Assembly: GCA_021788565.1 (NCBI GenBank)
Contig: JAJYKO010000444.1
Location: 1 to 5,599, forward strand
Origin: Chloroflexota bacterium
GTDB lineage: Bacteria; Chloroflexota; UBA6077
Reading direction: 5' to 3'
Length of the DNA: 5,599 nt
This document shows positions 1-5,014 of the stretch, one piece after another (the first letter of the stretch is position 1; each line of letters begins with the position of its first letter). Below the pieces are notes generated by a model that saw only the letters and a program-made list of their open reading frames with translations, was not told the origin of the DNA and searched no databases. The position numbers and the translations under genes are program-made.

Positions 1-39
1 ACGGTTGGAGCGGGAGCCGTCACCAGCGTCACTCAGTAG
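1..39 (+). CDS. tuf: Elongation factor Tu, C-terminal end (partial, 5' end outside window)
   Basis: Frame 1 opens with TVGAGAVTSVTQ and a TAG stop. This matches the end of EF-Tu domain III, where bacteria typically have GRTVGAGVVTxI followed by one or two residues. EF-Tu carries aminoacyl-tRNA to the ribosome as a GTP complex in the cytoplasm. Only 12 codons are present, so the GTPase motifs cannot be seen. The identification rests on the TVGAG.VT signature together with the downstream rpmG-trnW-secE-nusG order, in which tuf is a common first gene. No other family fits both clues as well. Confidence 0.88.
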   Translation, partial: TVGAGAVTSVTQ

Positions 40-47
40 CAGGGGGG

Positions 48-80
48 AAATCCCTGAGGTGTGCAAGACCTCGGGGGTTT
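48..80 (+). terminator. 13-bp hairpin between tuf and rpmG, possible weak terminator or attenuator
   Basis: Arms 48-60 and 68-80 pair over 13 bp with two G-U pairs around a 7-nt loop, GTGCAAG. The A-rich base on the 5' side (AAA) pairs with TTT at 78-80. The U-tract is only three bases and is followed by GGACC, so termination would probably be partial. AGGG at 41-44 can also pair with CCCT at 52-55, which would compete with the main stem. The hairpin starts 9 nt after the tuf stop and ends 33 nt before rpmG. It may lower rpmG expression relative to tuf or protect the tuf 3' end. Confidence 0.5.
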
Positions 81-113
81 GGACCACCAGTTTCGTAAGT
101 AGGTAGCCGAAGA

Positions 114-278
114 ATGGCAAAGAAAGCAGATAGGATACTGATTACCCTGGCGTGCACGCAGTGCAAGGAGCGCAACTACCACACGGAGAAGAACCGCAAG
201 AACGACGCCGACAGGATGGTGCTCCGGAAGTACTGCCCGCGCTGTCGTGTTCACACGGAACACAGAGAGGCCAAGTAG
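114..278 (+). CDS. rpmG: 50S ribosomal protein L33 (zinc-binding C+ form)
   Basis: The 54-residue product begins [17 protein letters not shown] and ends HTEHREAK. L33 is a small protein of the large subunit, located near the E site. Four cysteines occur as CTQC (residues 14-17) and CPRC (42-45), the zinc-ribbon pair of the C+ type of L33; C- paralogues lack them. The length agrees with the family, usually about 49-55 residues. The ATG start gives the expected MAKK N-terminus. The only Shine-Dalgarno candidate is AGG at 101-103, which is rather distant (10 nt). The gene lies 74 nt after tuf and is followed at once by a GC hairpin. It is too short to stand out in ordinary ORF scans, but the family match is clear. 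Confidence 0.95.
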   Translation: MAKKADRILITLACTQCKERNYHTEKNRKNDADRMVLRKYCPRCRVHTEHREAK

Positions 279-299
279 GCCCCGACAACGGGGCTCCTT
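278..299 (+). terminator. Hairpin at rpmG 3' end, probable weak terminator
   Basis: GCCCCG (279-284) and CGGGGC (289-294) form a perfect 6-bp stem closed by an ACAA tetraloop, with a possible extra G-U pair at 278/295. It starts at the last base of the rpmG stop codon. The downstream tail TCCTT is only partly U-rich, so efficiency is probably modest. The position, directly before a good promoter, suggests it closes the tuf-rpmG transcript. Confidence 0.5.
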
Positions 300-327
300 G
301 ACACTCTATGGGGCCGGTTGGTAATAT
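298..327 (+). promoter_or_regulatory. Sigma-70-type promoter for trnW-secE-nusG
   Basis: A perfect -35 hexamer TTGACA lies at 298-303. After an 18-bp spacer comes TAATAT at 322-327, which matches the -10 consensus TATAAT at the important first, second and last positions (4 of 6 overall). Initiation would be expected at about 333-335, some 64 nt before tRNA-Trp. The -35 box overlaps the tail of the rpmG hairpin, so one transcript would end where the next promoter begins. This rests on sequence match and placement only. Confidence 0.65.
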
Positions 328-397
328 TAGCTGCTGCGAAAGCTCATGGCGGCGGTTTTGCGCGCTCTGCAGCGGCGGATCAACGCGGCCCTTTCGT

Positions 398-471
<74 letters not shown>

Positions 472-513
472 CTAGTTGGTTTGATAGCAAGTCCAAAGCG
501 AAGTGGGTGGAAG

Positions 514-765
514 ATGCCCGTCAAGGAGAAAGAGAAGCAGGTGAAATCAGCGGCAGCCAAAGCCTCCGCGCCCAGGATCCCAGGCATGGGGATCGGGGAG
601 TCCGTCCGTGAGATCCGGAGCGAGCTGCGGAAGGTGGCATGGCCGACGCGCGACGAAGCTGTGCGGCTGACCGTAGTGGTTATTGGTGTATGCGTGGCGG
701 TGGGCGTCTCCCTGGGAATAGTGGATTTCATCTTCCAGCAGGCGTTCCAGTTGCTCCTTCGCTAG
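514..765 (+). CDS. secE: Preprotein translocase subunit SecE
   Basis: SecE is the small essential membrane subunit of the SecYEG channel and clamps the two halves of SecY. The 83-residue product has a Lys/Ala-rich cytoplasmic N-terminus (about 1-27). An amphipathic segment follows with the family signature SELRKVAWPTRDEA (36-49). One transmembrane helix follows at about 52-72, and the protein ends shortly after at QLLLR. This is the short, single-helix form usual outside enteric bacteria. I chose the ATG at 514: an in-frame start at 445 would begin inside tRNA-Trp and add non-conserved residues. The upstream GGGTGG at 505-510 is a weak, close ribosome-binding site. The gene lies 42 nt after the tRNA and 31 nt before nusG, the standard secE-nusG pairing. 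Confidence 0.96.
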   Translation: MPVKEKEKQVKSAAAKASAPRIPGMGIGESVREIRSELRKVAWPTRDEAVRLTVVVIGVCVAVGVSLGIVDFIFQQAFQLLLR

Positions 766-796
766 GGCGCTTAGCAGATCGCAACTGAGAGACTTT

Positions 797-1405
797 ATGG
801 AACAAGAAGAGACGCAGGCACAGGTCGCGGAACAGGAACTAGAGGAACAGCTGCTGGGGCAGCGTCCGGAGCAAGAGAACCCGGACTCCCGGTGGTATGT
901 GATTCACACCTATTCTGGCTACGAGAACAAGGTGAAGACCAACCTGGAGCACAGGGTGGATTCGATGGGGGCTCAGGACCAGATCTTTCAGGTTGTGATC
1001 CCCACCGAGGACGAAATCGAGATCCGTGATGGCCAGCGCCGGACGGTGCAGAAGAAGGTGTTTCCAGGATACGTGCTCGTCCGGATGGTCTTGACCGACC
1101 ACTCCTGGCACGTGGTGCGGAACACGCCCGGGGTCACTGGGTTCGTGGGTTCCGGGACCAAGCCAACCCCGCTGCTGGACGAAGAGGTCAAGCAGATCCT
1201 GAAGGCGATGCGGCGCGAGGCGCCAAAGGTCAAGGTCAGCTTCTCTCGCGGCGAGCGAGTCAAGGTGATAGACGGACCCTTCACCGACTTCACGGGTGTT
1301 GTCGACGATATCAACTCGGAAAAGGGCAAAGTGCGAGTGTTGGTGTCCTTCTTCGGCCGTGAGACTCCGGTGGAGTTGGACTTCCTTCAGGTGCAAAGGG
1401 CATAG
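797..1405 (+). CDS. nusG: Transcription termination/antitermination factor NusG
   Basis: NusG binds the clamp of elongating RNA polymerase, affects pausing and Rho-dependent termination, and can link to ribosomal protein S10. The 202-residue product has an acidic, Gln/Glu-rich N-terminal extension (about 1-31). The NGN domain starts at RWYVIHTYSGYE (32-43) and includes VFPGYVLVRM (88-97) and RNTPGVTGFVG (108-118). The C-terminal KOW domain runs from about FSRGERVKVIDGPF (149-162) to the end and includes SFFGRETPVEL. Enterobacterial NusG is about 180 residues, so the surplus is mainly the N-terminal extension. No in-frame ATG lies between codon 1 and residue 57, and GAGAG at 787-791 is a modest ribosome-binding site 5 nt upstream, so the long form is likely real. 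Confidence 0.97.
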   Translation: MEQEETQAQVAEQELEEQLLGQRPEQENPDSRWYVIHTYSGYENKVKTNLEHRVDSMGAQDQIFQVVIPTEDEIEIRDGQRRTVQKKVFPGYVLVRMVLTDHSWHVVRNTPGVTGFVGSGTKPTPLLDEEVKQILKAMRREAPKVKVSFSRGERVKVIDGPFTDFTGVVDDINSEKGKVRVLVSFFGRETPVELDFLQVQRA

Positions 1406-1406
1406 C

Positions 1407-1462
1407 AGCGAGAGATAAGAAGCGAGGAGCAAGGGCAGCCCACTTGCTGCTCGCTTCTCGCT
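1407..1462 (+). repeat. Imperfect inverted repeat between nusG and rplK
   Basis: Arms 1418-1433 and 1443-1458 pair at 15 of 16 positions around a 9-nt loop. The outer AGCG (1407-1410) and CGCT (1459-1462) can extend the stem after an internal bulge. The arms are built from repeated AGCGAG-like units. No T-run follows, so it is not a standard intrinsic terminator. It starts directly after the nusG stop and ends 25 nt before the rplK ribosome-binding site. It resembles a REP-type palindromic repeat or an RNA-processing hairpin. Confidence 0.7.
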
Positions 1463-1487
1463 GTTCGGTGATTGTGACGGCTTGTAA

Positions 1488-1492
1488 AGGAG
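1488..1492 (+). promoter_or_regulatory. Ribosome-binding site that fixes the rplK start
   Basis: AGGAG within TAAAGGAG lies 6 nt before the ATG at 1499. An in-frame TTG at 1496 would leave only 3 nt, too close for normal initiation, and would add an extra Met before the conserved MAKK start. Confidence 0.85.
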
Positions 1493-1498
1493 ATCTTG

Positions 1499-1921
1499 AT
1501 GGCGAAGAAAGTCAAGGCAATTGTGAAGCTGCAGATCATTGCCGGCAAGGCGACGCCCGCGCCGCCGGTTGGTCCCGCACTCGGCCAGCACGGCGTGAAC
1601 ATAATGGGGTTCTGCAAAGAGTACAACGAGCGCACCGCTTCGCAGGCGGGGATGGTCATACCGGCGGAGATCACCATCTTCGAGGATCGGTCCTTCACCT
1701 TCATCACCAAGACTCCGCCCACTGTAGACCTGATCAAGAAGGCGCTCTCCACTGAGAAGGGCTCGGCCACCCCGAACAGGGTCAAGGTTGGCAACCTCTC
1801 GCAGGAAAAGGTGCGCGAGATCGCCGAGTTGAAGATGAAGGATCTAAATGCCATCGACCTGGATGGTGCCATTAAGATGGTCGAGGGCACTGCGAGGAGC
1901 ATGGGCGTCACGGTTTCGTAG
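1499..1921 (+). CDS. rplK: 50S ribosomal protein L11
   Basis: L11 binds the GTPase-associated region of 23S rRNA together with the L10-L12 stalk, and takes part in translation-factor binding and the stringent response. The product has 140 residues, the normal family length. The N-terminal domain (about 1-70) contains the Pro-rich segment [15 protein letters not shown] (21-35), and PPTVDLIK follows at 73-80. The rRNA-binding C-terminal domain carries the family signature [18 protein letters not shown] (107-124) followed by a GTARSMG motif. The ATG at 1499 is preferred because it is correctly spaced from a strong AGGAG. It is followed after 54 nt by rplA, the usual L11-L1 pair. Confidence 0.97.
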   Translation: MAKKVKAIVKLQIIAGKATPAPPVGPALGQHGVNIMGFCKEYNERTASQAGMVIPAEITIFEDRSFTFITKTPPTVDLIKKALSTEKGSATPNRVKVGNLSQEKVREIAELKMKDLNAIDLDGAIKMVEGTARSMGVTVS

Positions 1922-1965
1922 CGCAAAAATCCGTGGGAGGGCCTCAGAGCCCGCCAGCACCACAT

Positions 1966-1970
1966 GGAGG
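1966..1970 (+). promoter_or_regulatory. Ribosome-binding site that fixes the rplA start
   Basis: GGAGG lies 5 nt before the ATG at 1976. An in-frame upstream ATG at 1964 overlaps this site and has no ribosome-binding site of its own, so the start at 1976 (MADHGKKY) is preferred. Confidence 0.85.
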
Positions 1971-1975
1971 TTGAC

Positions 1976-2686
1976 ATGGCAGATCATGGCAAGAAGTACA
2001 TCGAAGCAGAGAAGAAGGTAGATCACAGCAAGCTGTACGGTCCTGGCGACGCGATCAAGCTGCTGCGAGAGGTCTCCTACACCAAGTTTGATCCCACCAT
2101 AGAGGTCCACATCCGCACGGGTGTCGACCCGCGGCACGCAGATCAGATGGTTCGTGGTCTCGCGGTGCTGCCGGCGGGTACGGGCAAGCAGATCAGGGTA
2201 CTCGCCTTTGCGCAGGGCGAGAAGGCTAAGGAAGCCCAGGATGCCGGCGCCGAGTTCGTGGGAGGGCAGGACCTGGTTCAGAAGATAGAGGGCGGCTGGA
2301 CGGACTTCGATGTGGCAGTGGCCACGCCCGACATGATGGGTATGGTCGGTAAGCTTGGCAAGATCCTCGGCCGCAAGGGGCTCATGCCGAACCCCAAGGC
2401 TGGGACCATCTCCTTCGACATTGGAAAGGTGGTGAAGGAGGTGAAGGCGGGTCGCGTGGAGTTCCGCGTGGACAAGACCGCCGTCATTCACGTTCCAATC
2501 GGCAAGCTGAGCTTCACCGATGAGCAGCTGGCGAGCAACTTTGGGTCGTTGATAGATGCCATCGTGAGGGCAAAGCCGAGCGGCGCCAAGGGGCAGTACA
2601 TCCGCTCCATCGCGTTGACCTCGACGATGAGCCCGAGCCTAATGCTGGATCTGCAGGCGGCGTTGTCGTCCGCGACGGCTGCATAG
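1976..2686 (+). CDS. rplA: 50S ribosomal protein L1
   Basis: L1 forms the mobile L1 stalk on 23S rRNA, helps release deacylated tRNA from the E site, and in many bacteria represses its own operon. The 236-residue product is close to the usual 225-235. It has the lysine-rich N-terminal segment ([16 protein letters not shown]), the [20 protein letters not shown] stretch starting at residue 38, and the family signature [15 protein letters not shown] (130-144). The C-terminal half contains [17 protein letters not shown] (161-177) and ends near [15 protein letters not shown]. The start at 1976 is set by GGAGG at 1966-1970. No clear copy of an L1-binding operator was identified near rplK, so autoregulation is not demonstrated here. 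Confidence 0.97.
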   Translation: MADHGKKYIEAEKKVDHSKLYGPGDAIKLLREVSYTKFDPTIEVHIRTGVDPRHADQMVRGLAVLPAGTGKQIRVLAFAQGEKAKEAQDAGAEFVGGQDLVQKIEGGWTDFDVAVATPDMMGMVGKLGKILGRKGLMPNPKAGTISFDIGKVVKEVKAGRVEFRVDKTAVIHVPIGKLSFTDEQLASNFGSLIDAIVRAKPSGAKGQYIRSIALTSTMSPSLMLDLQAALSSATAA

Positions 2687-2697
2687 GTCGGACCTGT

Positions 2698-2731
2698 GTA
2701 TGGGTCGGCAGCTCTGCCAGCTCGACCATAC
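2698..2731 (+). other. Stable hairpin after rplA, before the L10 leader
   Basis: GTATGGGTCG (2698-2707) pairs with CGACCATAC (2723-2731), with one bulged G. The inner GGCA/TGCC can form an alternative small stem. No T-run follows. It lies 11 nt after the rplA stop and could protect the rplK-rplA 3' end, act as a cleavage site, or be an upstream part of the rplJ leader. Confidence 0.55.
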
Positions 2732-2748
2732 AGAACAACGGAATACGA

Positions 2749-2811
2749 GTGTGCTTAAGACAGCAGGCGTGCCCGAGGGCGCTTAATTCTGACCTGCCGA
2801 GGCGCAAAGAC
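2749..2811 (+). promoter_or_regulatory. L10 leader (L10-L12 binding RNA element)
   Basis: The segment carries the features of the conserved L10 leader found upstream of rplJ in many bacteria. GCAGG (2763-2767) pairs with CCTGC (2793-2797), inside which lies a small GTGCC/GGCGC hairpin with a CGAG loop (2769-2782). The single-stranded stretch TTAATTCTGA precedes CCTGCCGAGG. An outer GTGC/GCGC stem (2751-2754 with 2802-2805) closes it. In E. coli and Bacillus, L10 bound to L12 recognises this type of bulged stem and lowers rplJL expression. The position directly before rplJ fits exactly. The call rests on recognised sequence and structure, not on a covariance-model search. Confidence 0.85.
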
Positions 2812-2860
2812 AAAGAAGGTTTGGCGTCCCTGTTATGGCGTCGGAATCGAAGGGTCTTTG
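2805..2860 (+). promoter_or_regulatory. Candidate antiterminator pairing in rplJ leader
   Basis: CAAAGAC at 2805-2811 is the exact complement of GTCTTTG at 2854-2860, which lies in the 5' arm of the downstream terminator, so the two helices exclude each other. A second CAAAGA copy at 2811-2816 could pair with the same target. C2805 also closes the outer stem of the L10 leader, so protein binding there could disfavour the antiterminator. The logic matches that reported for Bacillus subtilis rplJL; the pairing here is my inference from complementarity. Confidence 0.6.
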
Positions 2861-2886
2861 GCTGAGGCAGCCAGAGGCCCTTTCTT
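2850..2886 (+). terminator. Intrinsic terminator/attenuator upstream of rplJ
   Basis: Arms 2851-2863 and 2869-2881 form 13 continuous pairs (two G-U) around a 5-nt GAGGC loop, with a further A-T at 2850/2882. The stem is followed by TTTCTT (2881-2886). This is the strongest terminator-like structure in the window. It lies 43 nt before the rplJ start, downstream of the L10 leader, so it is best read as a regulated attenuator rather than an operon end. Confidence 0.82.
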
Positions 2887-2914
2887 AATGTAGTGGAGAC
2901 GCTTAGCACTGGGG

Positions 2915-2923
2915 AAAGGAGGT
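2915..2923 (+). promoter_or_regulatory. Near-perfect ribosome-binding site for the TTG start of rplJ
   Basis: AAAGGAGGT is almost fully complementary to the 16S rRNA 3' end and lies 6 nt before TTG at 2930. This spacing decides the non-ATG start; no in-frame ATG occurs before residue 31, inside the conserved YRGMTV motif. Confidence 0.88.
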
Positions 2924-2929
2924 GTAGAG

Positions 2930-3463
2930 TTGCCAAGAGAAGAGAAGGTTCGTGAGGTAGACGAGCTGAGCGATCTGTTGAGCAGCAGTTCGCTTACCGT
3001 ACTGACTGATTATCGGGGCATGACTGTCACCGACATGGCTAACCTGCGGCGCCGGCTGCGCGAGCAAAGCGTGGAATACCGCGTGGCAAAGAACACGCTG
3101 CTTGGATTCGCGGCCGACAAGGCGGGGATGTCCGCCGTGCGGGCGGCCCTGGTCGGTCCCACAGCAGTCGCGTTTGGCCGGGGGGACATCGCTGCCATGG
3201 CCAAGGCGCTGGGTGATTTTGAGCGTACCTCGAAGGTATTCAAGGTAAAGGCAGGATTACTCGGGAGTCGGGTGCTACGCCCCGCCGACATCACTGCCAT
3301 CGCCAACCTGCCGGGCAGGGAGGTACTGCTGTCGCAGGTGGTCGCCGGTGTGCAGTCGCCCATCGCGTCCCTGGTCGGCACGCTGAGTGGCGTCATCGGT
3401 GGACTGGTGGGAACGCTGGAAGCTCGGCGCCAGCAACTGGAGCAGCAGGGTGCGAGTGCGTAG
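2930..3463 (+). CDS. rplJ: 50S ribosomal protein L10
   Basis: L10 anchors L7/L12 dimers to the GTPase-associated region of 23S rRNA and also acts as the autoregulator of rplJL. The 177-residue product has the expected motifs: YRGMTV (28-33), RVAKNTLL (51-58), GPTAVAF (76-82) and the LPGREVLL segment (127-134). It ends in a long C-terminal helix (about 144-172), where L12 N-terminal dimers bind in known structures. The start is TTG with a near-perfect ribosome-binding site, giving MPREEKVREVDEL, a normal L10 beginning. The L10 leader and attenuator lie directly upstream. The gap to rplL is 208 nt and contains a repeat element, longer than usual for this pair. Confidence 0.97.
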   Translation: MPREEKVREVDELSDLLSSSSLTVLTDYRGMTVTDMANLRRRLREQSVEYRVAKNTLLGFAADKAGMSAVRAALVGPTAVAFGRGDIAAMAKALGDFERTSKVFKVKAGLLGSRVLRPADITAIANLPGREVLLSQVVAGVQSPIASLVGTLSGVIGGLVGTLEARRQQLEQQGASA

Positions 3464-3484
3464 GGTGGACCAAAGTGGAGTTCA

Positions 3485-3524
3485 GACGGTTTCCCATAGG
3501 CATGAGGGCGTGATGGTAACCGTC
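3485..3524 (+). repeat. 7-bp inverted repeat overlapping the left end of the palindromic element
   Basis: GACGGTT (3485-3491) is the exact complement of AACCGTC (3518-3524), separated by 26 nt. The right arm overlaps the first four bases of the 75-bp palindromic element, so the two folds compete. It may be chance or part of a longer form of the repeat. Confidence 0.35.
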
Positions 3525-3595
3525 ATTCCCGCGCAAGAAGCGGGAATCCACGCTTCAGGTGTGGGCGATGGATCCCCGCTTTCGCGGGGATGACG
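3521..3595 (+). repeat. 75-bp palindromic repeat element (MITE/REP-like) between rplJ and rplL
   Basis: The outer ends CGTCATTCCCGCG (3521-3533) and CGCGGGGATGACG (3583-3595) are inverted copies with one mismatch. Each half is itself a hairpin: ATTCCCGC/GCGGGAAT (3525-3532 with 3540-3547) and ATCCCCGC/GCGGGGAT (3572-3579 with 3584-3591). The inner ATCCA/TGGAT (3546-3550, 3569-3573) extends the symmetry, leaving an 18-bp centre. Elements with CGTCATTCCCGC ends are a familiar class of small palindromic repeat in many bacterial genomes. It has no coding capacity, no clear target duplication, and no T-run to act as a terminator. Confidence 0.82.
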
Positions 3596-3671
3596 ATGCC
3601 TACCTTGGTCTTAGGCTAGAAAAGTATCGGGCGCCCCGCGAGGGCACTTTCACGGAAAAGAGGGAAGGTAG

Positions 3672-4055
3672 ATGACCAGCGAAGAAATCATCGGCGCCAT
3701 CGAGAAGATGTCCGTTCTCGAGTTGGCAGACCTGGTAAAGGCTCTGCAGGATCGCTTCGGCGTAGTAGCGGCTGCCCCTGTGGCCGCAGGTGCGGCGGCG
3801 GCAGGCGGTGCGGCAGCTCCGGCCGCGGCCGTTGTCGAGGAGCAGACCGAGTTCAACGTCATCCTGACGAACTTCGGCGCGAACAAGATCAACGTGATCA
3901 AGGTCGTCCGCGAGCTGACGGGTCTGGGCCTCAAGGAGGCGAAGGACCTGGTAGAGGGCGTGCCCAAGTCTGTCAAGGAAGGCGTCGCGAAGGACGAGGC
4001 CGAGAAGACCGCCGCCAAGCTGAAGGAAGCCGGCGCGGGCGTCGAGATCAAGTAG
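3672..4055 (+). CDS. rplL: 50S ribosomal protein L7/L12
   Basis: L7/L12 is the multicopy stalk protein that recruits and activates translational GTPases (EF-Tu, EF-G, IF2, RF3). The 127-residue product has the three-part layout of the family. The N-terminal dimerisation helices are at about 1-31 ([27 protein letters not shown]). An Ala/Gly/Pro-rich flexible hinge runs from about 32 to 55. The globular C-terminal domain (57-127) includes [22 protein letters not shown] and [16 protein letters not shown], the factor-binding surface. The ATG follows AGGGAAGG at 3661-3668. The gene ends 14 nt before a perfect palindrome. Normally rpoB would come next; here a convergent gene follows. Confidence 0.98.
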   Translation: MTSEEIIGAIEKMSVLELADLVKALQDRFGVVAAAPVAAGAAAAGGAAAPAAAVVEEQTEFNVILTNFGANKINVIKVVRELTGLGLKEAKDLVEGVPKSVKEGVAKDEAEKTAAKLKEAGAGVEIK

Positions 4056-4069
4056 AACAACCACAACAA

Positions 4070-4099
4070 CGTAGGGGCGGTTCGCGAACCGCCCCTACG
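4070..4099. repeat. Perfect 30-bp palindrome between convergent rplL and tyrA
   Basis: Both strands read CGTAGGGGCGGTTCG from 4070 to the centre, so the 30 bases form a complete palindrome; the transcript would form a GC-rich stem with a CGCG centre. It lies 14 nt after the rplL stop and 24 nt after the tyrA stop. On the + strand the next bases are GGCGTACATG, with no T-run. On the - strand the following bases are GTTGTTGTGGTTGTT, moderately T-rich. It may act as a two-way transcript end or RNA-stabilising hairpin, or it may simply be a dispersed repeat. Confidence 0.85.
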
Positions 4100-4123
4100 G
4101 GCGTACATGACCTTTCCATGCGT

Positions 4124-5002
4124 TTACTGCTGCGCCTGCTGTGCTCTGCGACGGTTCTCCTCCCATTCCAGCCGTTTGTCCTGCGCTTCTTTCAAGGCTG
4201 GCTCCACGCTCGACTGGCCGCTCACCAGTCTCTCCCGCATGACACTCAATTCGGCCATCAGCCTGTCGAGATAGCGGACCATGTTGTCGGAGTTGGTCCC
4301 GAGGATGTCCGCGTACATCTTGGGATCGCGGCCGGCGAGTCTGGTCGTCATCTCGAAGCCGCCGGCGGCGAGGTCCGACATCTCTCTCCACGCGGTCTCC
4401 GAGGCCAGCACGCGCATCAAGGTGGCCGACAGCAGGTAAGGGAGGTGGCTGATTCCCGCGACGAGACCATCGTGCTCGATGGGGTCGAGGAAGAATGCCG
4501 ACGCGCCGATTTGCTGGACCATCGAGGCGACGGCCGCCACAGACGGCTCCGGCGTGAACGCGACCGGGGTCAGACAGTAGATCGCACTCTGAAACAGGGA
4601 TGCGCTGGGCTCGTCTACCCCGCCGGTCGCCTTCCCCGTCATCGGGTGTCCGCCCACGAAGCTGAGGGAAGAGGGCAGAATCTCGCGTGCGAGGCGGACG
4701 ACCTCGCGCTTCGTGCTGCCGGTATCGGTGATAACGCACCCGCTGGACAAAGCCGGGACGGCCGCCCGCAGCACATCCGGTATCACGCTCACCGGAGTTG
4801 CCACTACCACCAGGTCAGCGCCGGACACCGCTTCCTGGAGATTGCGCTCCGCCCTGTCCACTGCCTTCAGCCTCGACGCTCGAGTTGCCGCGTCGTACTG
4901 TACGTCGTTCCCCACCACTTTCGGGGGGTTCTTCAGCTGTTTTAGAGCCAGGCCAAGGGATGTGCCGATTAGTCCAAGTCCGATGATCGTGACCTGCTTC
5001 AT
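4124..5002 (-). CDS. tyrA: Prephenate (or arogenate) dehydrogenase, TyrA family
   Basis: The enzyme oxidises and decarboxylates prephenate to 4-hydroxyphenylpyruvate with NAD(P)+ in tyrosine biosynthesis. The 292-residue product starts with a Rossmann fold (MKQVTIIGLGLIG; GLGLIG at 8-13). DTGSTK (93-98) and GGHPMTG (117-123) follow, then HDGLVAGISHLPYL (177-190) and TTRLAGRDPKMY (219-230). By comparison with characterised bacterial TyrA, S96, H119, H186 and R221 correspond to the conserved active-site Ser, His, His and Arg. The protein ends in a charged helical tail (about 258-292) with no C-terminal ACT domain, so tyrosine feedback through such a domain is not expected. Cofactor and substrate preference cannot be fixed here. 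It starts 12 nt after the HD gene, implying one transcript. Confidence 0.93.
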   Translation of the reverse strand: MKQVTIIGLGLIGTSLGLALKQLKNPPKVVGNDVQYDAATRASRLKAVDRAERNLQEAVSGADLVVVATPVSVIPDVLRAAVPALSSGCVITDTGSTKREVVRLAREILPSSLSFVGGHPMTGKATGGVDEPSASLFQSAIYCLTPVAFTPEPSVAAVASMVQQIGASAFFLDPIEHDGLVAGISHLPYLLSATLMRVLASETAWREMSDLAAGGFEMTTRLAGRDPKMYADILGTNSDNMVRYLDRLMAELSVMRERLVSGQSSVEPALKEAQDKRLEWEENRRRAQQAQQ

Positions 5003-5014
5003 GGGTACAAGACC

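Noticed and set aside
839..1591. Long - strand reading frame across nusG and the start of rplK
   Set aside because: It is antisense to two clear conserved genes and has low-complexity His/Leu/Arg-rich sequence without a recognisable domain. It is a shadow of GC-rich codon use.
1939..1952. GGGC/GCCC hairpin between rplK and rplA
   Set aside because: It has a short 4-bp core with no T-run, and I could not match it to an L1-binding operator.
1844..2491. - strand frame antisense to rplA
   Set aside because: It mirrors the codon structure of a conserved ribosomal gene and shows no family motif or ribosome-binding context.
2822..2842. Direct repeat TGGCGTC (2822-2828 and 2836-2842) in the rplJ leader
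   Set aside because: It is seven bases only, with no matching partner in the leader fold, and may be chance.
3387..3593. Small + frame running from the rplJ end through the palindromic element
   Set aside because: It overlaps rplJ out of frame and then translates the repeat; there is no conserved protein signal.
3521..3595. Palindromic element read as a terminator or a CRISPR repeat
   Set aside because: No T-run follows either hairpin, and there is only one copy with no spacers.
3605..3630. Possible promoter before rplL (TTGGTC as -35)
   Set aside because: No acceptable -10 hexamer lies 16-18 bp downstream.
3633..3645. Small GCCC/GGGC hairpin before rplL
   Set aside because: It has only 4 bp in a GC-rich stretch, with a competing GGGCGCCC self-pairing; too weak to call.
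4095..4739. Second - strand frame inside tyrA (214 codons)
   Set aside because: It overlaps tyrA in another frame and is Arg/Gly-rich without motifs, so it is a frame shadow.
4118..4945. 275-codon + strand frame opposite tyrA
   Set aside because: The - strand product has all TyrA motifs in order; the + strand product is Arg/His/Gly-rich with no recognisable fold.
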